From assembly GCA_911728435.2 (NCBI GenBank), contig OU452203.1, positions 21,888,134 to 21,952,133 of the forward strand: a stretch of 64,000 nt of DNA. Reading direction: 5' to 3'. This document shows positions 56,929-64,000 of the stretch, in pieces. This stretch comes from Apoderus coryli (taxonomy: Eukaryota; Arthropoda; Insecta; Coleoptera; Attelabidae). Both the position numbers and the translations under genes were made by a program. The notes below the pieces were generated by a model. It saw only the letters and a program-made list of their open reading frames with translations, had not been told where the DNA came from and did no database searches. The first letter of the stretch is position 1; the number at the start of each line of letters is the position of its first letter.

Positions 56929-58187
56929 ATCTACAAAATTAAATAAACAATAAATACAAATTTAATTAACAAAATAATGTGTGAGTTTTTTTTTTTTAAT
57001 ATTAGATATTGTATTTATTTAATTTGTGTTGTAGATAATTAATGTAATGCTATATTGAATTTTGTTAATAAAAATATGATTATTGTTATTTTTTATGTTG
57101 TTTTAGTCTCTCATTAATTTATATTTGTATCAACAATTAAATATAAAATAAAAACAAACATGGCTGCCCTTAAACAACGAGAATGCTATTATATATATTT
57201 TTGTGAATTTAATAATTGTAGTAGTGTATAAGTATATTTATCAATTTTTGATGTAGTCACAGTTACACCCTGTAAAATCAATGTTTCACATAATGTTGAG
57301 TATTGATCTCAAGCGTTGCGCATGCGTAATAATTCATCAACGCCATCTATTCGTCTTGCACTACATTATTACAAACTCTGCAGTTCACATTTGTATGCAT
57401 CTAAATCACAATTTCAAAGGTTAATTTTCTGAAGAGTTTTGACAATTCAAATAATGTGATAATCTAAAAAACATTATTTGTTGAATATTAGAACAAATGA
57501 AAACTATTTATGGTAATTAGGAAAATAAAAATAAAATATCAACATAACCTTTACCAAATTATCGTCAGGATTCCATTTAAAAGGTGTCTATTTATTACAT
57601 AATAGAGAATTTTAAATGTTTAAACTAAATGAAAGATGTAACGTTTTTAAATTATGATAAAATCGTCACATATTAGGATGCAATATGCAATACAGGAGTC
57701 AAAAACATTGAATTATTAATAATTACATTAACAACTAACATCAATGACATAATATGTCGAAATTTTTAGAAAAGAAACGATAAATTACTATTATAGATGT
57801 GCAACGCCACCTATACATTCAATACAGAAACACATTCAAGAGCTTATTGATTAAACGTTAGAGAATCTTAGGATATACTACCAGATGTTATGTATAAGCA
57901 AACAAAAGAGGGACCTCAATTGATTTTCCTATTTTTACATTACAATGAAGATAATGTACAGGGGTTTTCATAAAGTTATAACCACTATTATATAATTCGG
58001 TAAGTTACATTATCGAATTTTAAATATTACGCACGATTTGGAATATAAAATCAGTCCATTTCGCAACAAATTACATTCTTTGAGGAATTACTACTAAATT
58101 TTAATTTGTTATTCGAAAAGATATTGGAAAAATTCAGAAAATTCAAACCCTGTAACTCCCAGAGGAGCCATTTTTCGATGCATGTTC
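56929..58187. other. AT-rich intergenic, no gene seen
   Basis: Contains CTCF-like cores at 57341 and 57805. A TACAGGGGTTTTCATAAAG sequence near 57958 looks like the tip of a mariner-type element, but no matching far end is visible. Confidence 0.4.
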
Positions 58188-61030
58188 CATTTTGACGATC
58201 TATAAATATTTGTTTGTTTAATTTTCTTCAAAATCAAAAGCGATAGCAGGGGTGAGACGCAAGCCTTCAGCGGGGGCCTGAACATACATTTTTCATAAAA
58301 AAATTCTAAGGAGTTTTGAAGTTTTTTTGGAAAAACTTTGAACGTAAATATCTCGAAAACGGTAAGAGATATCGAAAACGGAGTTGGTTCTTTATAATAC
58401 CGGCCTTTTCTGCTCCCAATAGAACCCTCTATCACAACACCAAGTTTCAACCAGTTTGGAATCATCAGTTTTTTGAACATTTTGACGATCTGTAAATATT
58501 TGTTTGTTTAATTTTCATCAAAATCAAAAGCGATAACAGGGGTGAGATGCAAGCCTTCAGCTGTGGTCTACACATATATTTTTCATCGAAAAATTGTAAG
58601 AGTTTTGAAGGTTTTTTGGAAAAACTTTGAACGTAAATATCTCGAAAACGGTAAGAGATATCGAAAAACGGAGTTGGTTCTTTATAATTCCGGCCTTTTC
58701 TGCTCCCAATAGAACCCTCTATCACTACACCAAGTTTCAACCAGTTTGGAATCATCTGTTTTTTGAACATTTTGACGATCTGTAAATATTTGTTTGTTTA
58801 ATTTTCTTCAAAATCAAAAGCGATAACAGGGGTGAAATGCAAGCCTTCAGCGGGGGTCTGAACATACATTTTTCATAAAAAAATTCTAAGGAGTTTTCAA
58901 GGTTTTTTGGAAAAACTTTAAACGTAAATATCTCGAAAACGGTAAGAGATATCGAAAAACGGAGTTGGTTCTTAATAATTCCGGCCTTTTCTGCTCCCCT
59001 ATATCACAACACCAAGTTTCAACCAGTTTGGAATCATCAGTTTTTTTGAACATTTTGACGATCTGTATATTATAATTTTCTCCAAAATCAAAAGCGATAG
59101 CAGGGGTGAGATGCAAGCCTTCACCTGTGGGCTACACATATATTTTAAGAGTTTTGAAGGTTTTTTGGAAAAACTTTGAACGTAAATATCTCGAAAACCG
59201 TAAGAGATGTCGAAAAACGGAGTTGGTTCTTTATAATTCTGGCCTTTTCTGCTCCCAATAGAACCCTCTATCACTACACCAAGTTTCAACCAGTTTGGAA
59301 TCATCAGTTTTTTTTGAACATTTTGACGATCTGTATATTATAATTTTCTCCAAAATCAAAAGCAATAGCAGGGGTGAGATGCAAGCCTTCAGCGGGGGCC
59401 TGAACATACATTTTTCATAAAAAAATTCTAAGGAGTTTTCAAGGTTTTTTGGAAAAACTTTGAACGTAAATATCTCGAAAACGGTAAGAGATATCGAAAA
59501 ACGGAGTTGGTTCTTTATAATTCCGGCCTTTTCTGCTCCCAATAGAACCCTCTATCACTACACCAAGTTTCAACCAGTTTGGAATCATCAGTTTTTTGAA
59601 CATTTTGACGATCTGTAAATATTTGTTTGTTTAATTTTCTTCAAAATCAAAAGCGATAACAGGGGTGAGATGCAAGCCTTCAGCTGTGGTCTACACATAT
59701 ATTTTTCATCGAAAAATTGTAAGAGTTTTGAAGGTTTTTTGGAAAAACTTTGAACGTAAATATCTCGAAAACGGTAAGAGATATCGAAAAACGGAGTTGG
59801 TTCTTTATAATTCCGGCCTTTTCTGCTCCCAATAGAACCCTCTATCACTACACCAAGTTTCAACCAGTTTGGAATCATCAGTTTTTTGAACATTTTGACG
59901 ATCTGTAAATATTTGTTTGTTTAATTTTCTTCAAAATCAAAAGCGATAACAGGGGTGAGATGCAAGCCTTCAGCTGTGGTCTACACATATATTTTTCATC
60001 GAAAAATTGTAAGAGTTTTGAAGGTTTTTTGGAAAAACTTTGAACGTAAATATCTCGAAAACGGTAAGAGATATCGAAAAACGGAGTTGGTTCTTTATAA
60101 TTCCGGCCTTTTCTGCTCCCAATAGAACCCTCTATCACTACACCAAGTTTCAACCAGTTTGGAATCATCTGTTTTTTGAACATTTTGACGATCTGTAAAT
60201 ATTTGTTTGTTTAATTTTCTTCAAAATCAAAAGCGATAACAGGGGTGAAATGCAAGCCTTCAGCGGGGGTCTGAACATACATTTTTCATAAAAAAATTCT
60301 AAGGAGTTTTCAAGGTTTTTTGGAAAAACTTTGAACGTAAATATCTCGAAAACGGTAAGAGATATCGAAAAACGGAGTTGGTTCTTAATAATTCCGGCCT
60401 TTTCTGCTCCCCTATATCACAACACCAAGTTTCAACCAGTTTGGAATCATCAGTTTTTTTGAACATTTTGACGATCTGTATATTATAATTTTCTCCAAAA
60501 TCAAAAGCGATAGCAGGGGTGAGATGCAAGCCTTCACCTGTGGGCTACACATATATTTTAAGAGTTTTGAAGGTTTTTTGGAAAAACTTTGAACGTAAAT
60601 ATCTCGAAAACCGTAAGAGATATCGAAAAACGGAGTTGGTTCTTTATAATTCTGGCCTTTTCTGCTCCCAATAGAACACTCTATCACTACACCAAGTTTC
60701 AACCAGTTTGGAATCATCAGTTTTTTTGAACATTTTGACGATCTGTATATTATAATCTTCTCCAAAATTAAAAGCAATAGCAGGGGTGAGATGCAAGCCT
60801 TCAGCGGGGGCCTGAACATACATTTTTCATAAAAAAATTCTAAGGAGTTTTCAAGGTTTTTTGGAAAAACTTTGAACGTAAATATCTCGAAAGCGGGAAG
60901 AGATATCGAAAAACGGACTTGATTCTTTATAATTCCGGCCTTTTCTGCTCCCAATAGAACCCTCTATCTCTACACCAAGTTTCAACCAATTTGGAATCAT
61001 CAGTTTTCTTGAACATTTTGACGATCTGTA
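58188..61030. repeat. Satellite array, ten monomers of 267-290 bp in a 1,413-bp higher-order repeat
   Basis: CATTTTGACGATCTGTA-type starts occur at 58188, 58478, 58768, 59051, 59319, 59601, 59891, 60181, 60464, 60731 and 61014. Spacings are 290, 290, 283, 268, 282 and then 290, 290, 283, 267, 283, so a five-monomer block of 1,413 bp is repeated twice. Each monomer carries AACGTAAATATCTCGAAAAC and GGAGTTGGTTCTT. Two forms of the central segment (GGGGGTCTGAACATACA or TGTGGTCTACACATATA) alternate in the same order in both blocks; the first monomer departs from this. Confidence 0.95.
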
Positions 61031-61974
61031 TATATTATTGTTTATTGGGAACAAACTGTGACCTGTATATTGGGAATGACTAGAGATATTGCGAAATTTA
61101 ACACGTTTACCAATCATCCTATTTGCCTTTTTGTGAACTAGTTAGAATTACATAATATAGCATTGCAATTATCCACAGAGAAATTATTGTGCTATGTATT
61201 ACATATTTTTTATAAAAAATATGCGAACAAAGAATATATATAAAAAAAAATGGATACAATGTAAAAATGATATAACACTGAACCAATTAAGATTTCAAAA
61301 ATATCAATTGGCAAGAATTAAATCTTCTTTCATATTGGCCAATATATAACCGGAACCATTGAGTCGAATTGTTCATATTAGTTGATAATAGCACAATTCT
61401 AAATTTTCCGACGAATAATTTCAAAGACTACCCCTAAATTACTATTGAACATTTAAATATTCATACTTGAAACTGAAACTTACAGCGAGCGCTTTAGAAA
61501 ATGCTGACACGTTCACAATAGAGCGTAAAGTAAACGTTGATATAAAATCAGGAATATCCTAGCAGGTAAAGTTATGCAAAACCACGAAATCTCATACGTG
61601 GAATCTTATTTACACATTTTTAATCAAAAATTACTTTGAAATAATGTTAAAACATACAATTTTTATCTAACCTTAAACACTAGATACTTAAAACTATATC
61701 CTGTGCGGTTTTTTTTACTCTAAATTGTTTTACCTTCATCTAAAAGTTTGAATGGAACGGTATGATGTAGTTAGTGTGTAGTGGTTTTCTTTTCTTCCAT
61801 GTTTTCTTCGTTTTAAATCGTTGGCCTGTAATGCTTTTGTAAAAGAAAATTATATAAAAAAAATTTCTCTCTCTCTGGTTCTCCACTACATTTTAATTTT
61901 ACTCTAAATCGGCATGATCTGTGCTAAAGTATTAGATTCTAATCTAGAAAATATGTAGCAGTGGGTCTGTTCCT
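61031..61974. other. AT-rich, no gene seen; may include the 3' UTR of the adjoining LINE
   Basis: No coding frame and no repeat recognised. The part nearest 61974 could be the 3' untranslated end of the minus-strand LINE. Confidence 0.4.
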
Positions 61975-63414
61975 TTACCAAATGTAAAATAGTACTGAAT
62001 AAAAACAGTTACTTAAGAGCAGTTCCTTTATTTTTCTTTTAAATGTATTCTGGTTTAAAATTTTGAAGCTAGCAGGAAGCTTGTTGTATAGTTTTATATT
62101 TAGCGAGTGATTTTGACTTTTGTTAAGTCTAAAACGTGGCGCAATGGTCAGCCCAACGGAACGAGTATTGTGGTCATGAACCTGTCCGTGCCTAGGGAAC
62201 CTATCCTTATGCTCATGAATTTCCATGAGCTGGTGATACACATAAACACAAGGCAAAAGCATTATCCTGTACCCAAGAAAGAATGGACGACAGTGATCAA
62301 TAGGCCCCGCACCAGCCAACAGTCTAATAGCTTTCTTCTGTAGCCTAAAAACCTGTAACGCGTTGGGTGAGTTGCCCCAAAGAACAACCCCGTATACAAT
62401 ACGCGAATGAAACAAGCCATAATAGACAGACTTAAGAACCTCAAAGGAAAGCGCCGTTCTGAGTTGCCTAATTACAAATAAAATACCAGACAGCTTACTA
62501 CTCAGCTGACTCACGTGTTCGGTCCAATTCAAAGGACGTGTCATCAGCAAACAATACACAGCGACATTTGTCGTTCATGTACGAACATATATCGTTTATA
62601 TATATTATGAAAAACAGGGGACCCAGTACCGACCCCTGGGGCACACCGTGCTTGACGTCAACCCTGATGGACTCAATATTTCCCACTTTAACACACTGTT
62701 GTCTACCAGTGAGGTAGGACTTTATAAGATTCCAATCTCACACCGTAAAAATGCAACTTTTTCAAAAGAATAGTATGCGAGACACAGTCGAACGCCTTGG
62801 CAAGGTCACACACCATCAACGATGCGTGCTCCCCCGCTCAAAGGCATCAACTATGCCTGCCACAATCTCCGACACTGCTTTGACCGTGCTCCGTCCGGAT
62901 CGAAAACTAAACTGAGCAGAGTCAAACAGGTCATGTTCTTCAAAATATTCTATTAGTCTATTTTTCAGCAGTACCTCAATGACTTTAGAGAAGATTACAG
63001 TAATTGATATTGGTCTGTAGTTACCCAGAACCGAGCAATCGCCCTTCTTGAACACAGGCGTTATTCTACTTAGTTTAAATCTTTCGGGAAAAATACCGGT
63101 AGTAAAATATTCACAGAATTTTTAATCAAAACAGAATTCAAGTCATACACGTCATTTGCAGTTGACGATTTAATACTATTTATAACTGAAAAAACCTCAT
63201 GCTCTGTGACTGGAGTAAGAAAAAAGCTAGCGCTGGGACTTTTCACACCCTTTAAAAAATCGACTGCATCAGAACTGAAGTAGACATTAAAATCATCTGA
63301 AGTCAGGCCAGAACGGGGCAATTGCTTACCTTTAGAGTTTACTAGGTGATTGACTAATTTCCAGCTATCCCTTGCTAGATTCGCAGACTGACTCAAATAC
63401 CCATCAAAAGCCAA
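61975..63414 (-). mobile_element. 5'-truncated, frameshifted non-LTR retrotransposon (LINE)
   Basis: The minus strand encodes reverse transcriptase pieces in changing frames. 63414-63070 has EVFSVINSIKSSTANDVYDL. 63055-62816 has FKKGDCSVLGNYRPISITVI and SFRSGRSTVKAVSEIV. Around 62820-62740 is ASLMVCDLAKAFDCVSHTIL, with a catalytic Asp. 62686-62498 has [20 protein letters not shown] and the catalytic LFADDTSF. 62559-61975 covers the C-terminal part with HDHNTRS and YNKLPASFK. At least three frame changes break it, and the endonuclease region is absent. The layout fits the Jockey/CR1 group; I cannot fix the clade. Confidence 0.85.
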
Positions 63415-64000
63415 CCGCTATATATTGTGTACCGGGTGTACATTTTCTTCTACAGGGTGAAACAACATAATTAAAGGGGGTGTGCGTGTATAAATGATCA
63501 CCCAGTAGAAAGGATACTTTTGCTGCTATCTGAAGTGGACGTTGCATCGATATTTCATAATAACAAAATAAACAAATGTCGCACAATAATTTGCTGACGA
63601 GTTTATACACATAAACTTAGTGAACCTTCGATAAGTAGTATATTATTTATTCCTATACACAAATAAAATTGTTGAATGATTTATTGTGTATTGTGTTATG
63701 TACGTATAAAAAAAAATATTACATTCAGAAATTTATACCGAATTAGGGCTTCTTTAGACTGATAGACGTCCCAAAAAGTGGAACAACATCAAAAATCAAT
63801 CAGCAAATTACAAATGTGTGTGAATTACCTAATATCAATGGCATCCCACTGAGTAGAATATACCGAGTGGCCGATTTAAGTGCCCACCCACCCCTTCAAG
63901 AATTTTAAATGGCAGGGGGGTCCGCAGGGGCGCATTGTTTTAAAGGTAATTCAATTCCCTAAATAACTAATAATTTTACCTACAAAAATCCTGATTTAAT
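63415..64000. other. Right edge, no gene seen
   Basis: No supported coding content. TACCGAGTGGCCGATTTAAG near 63860 looks like the tip of an inverted-repeat transposon continuing beyond the window, which I cannot confirm. Confidence 0.35.

Noticed and set aside
58109..61117. Series of minus-strand open frames with repeated peptides such as IPNWLKLGVVIEGSIGSRKG
   Set aside because: They are translations of the satellite monomers. Monomer lengths are mostly not multiples of three, so frames cannot continue across units, and no start, splice or family signal supports them.
1..64000. CRISPR arrays, operons or other prokaryotic systems
   Set aside because: The genes are spliced and metazoan. The tandem arrays have no spacer structure.

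Overview
This is AT-rich nuclear DNA from an insect. The genes have short GT-AG introns, the gene set is typically insect (rasputin, an H2A.V-type histone, a Musashi-family protein, a mir-1000 hairpin), and the trithorax-related methyltransferase is one fused gene. In Drosophila that gene is split into Lpt and trr, so a dipteran of that type is unlikely. A beetle or another non-dipteran insect fits best, but the order is not proven from the sequence.

Left part, 1-9.4 kb: a compact cluster of small genes. It holds the N-terminal end of the mitochondrial aspartate/glutamate carrier aralar1 (minus), METTL4 (plus), the signal peptidase subunit SEC11 (minus, convergent with METTL4 and only 65 bp away), an uncharacterised coiled-coil protein (minus), the NAD(P)HX epimerase NAXE (minus) and an unrecognised five-exon secreted protein (minus). 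I assembled the split genes by hand from splice sites. In each case exon lengths sum to a multiple of three and the joined reading frame stays open.

Centre, 9.4-33.8 kb: one very large gene, the KMT2C/D (trr/Lpt) H3K4 methyltransferase. I resolved 49 coding exons, giving about 5,205 residues from the N-terminal PHD fingers through an HMG box and glutamine-rich middle to ePHD, FYRN/FYRC, Win motif, SET and post-SET. An extra in-frame exon with stop and poly(A) signal directly after the HMG box would make a shorter Lpt-like protein. The last intron contains a decayed piggyBac-type element. Convergent to it lies rasputin (G3BP, minus).

Right part, 38-64 kb: a repeat-rich region with three further genes. 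H2A.V and Rbp6/Musashi lie on the minus strand and a mir-1000 hairpin on the plus strand. Around them are a complete hAT transposon (8-bp target duplication, 628-residue transposase) with a 434-bp element nested inside; a complete mariner-like element with 352-bp inverted repeats and an intact transposase; a five-copy 148-bp tandem array; several small TA-flanked inverted-repeat elements; a tandem array of about 440-bp palindromic units; a satellite of ten roughly 283-bp monomers in a 1,413-bp higher-order repeat; and a 5'-truncated, frameshifted LINE.

The genes do not form one pathway. Trr/KMT2 and H2A.V both act in chromatin; rasputin and Rbp6 both act in RNA regulation.
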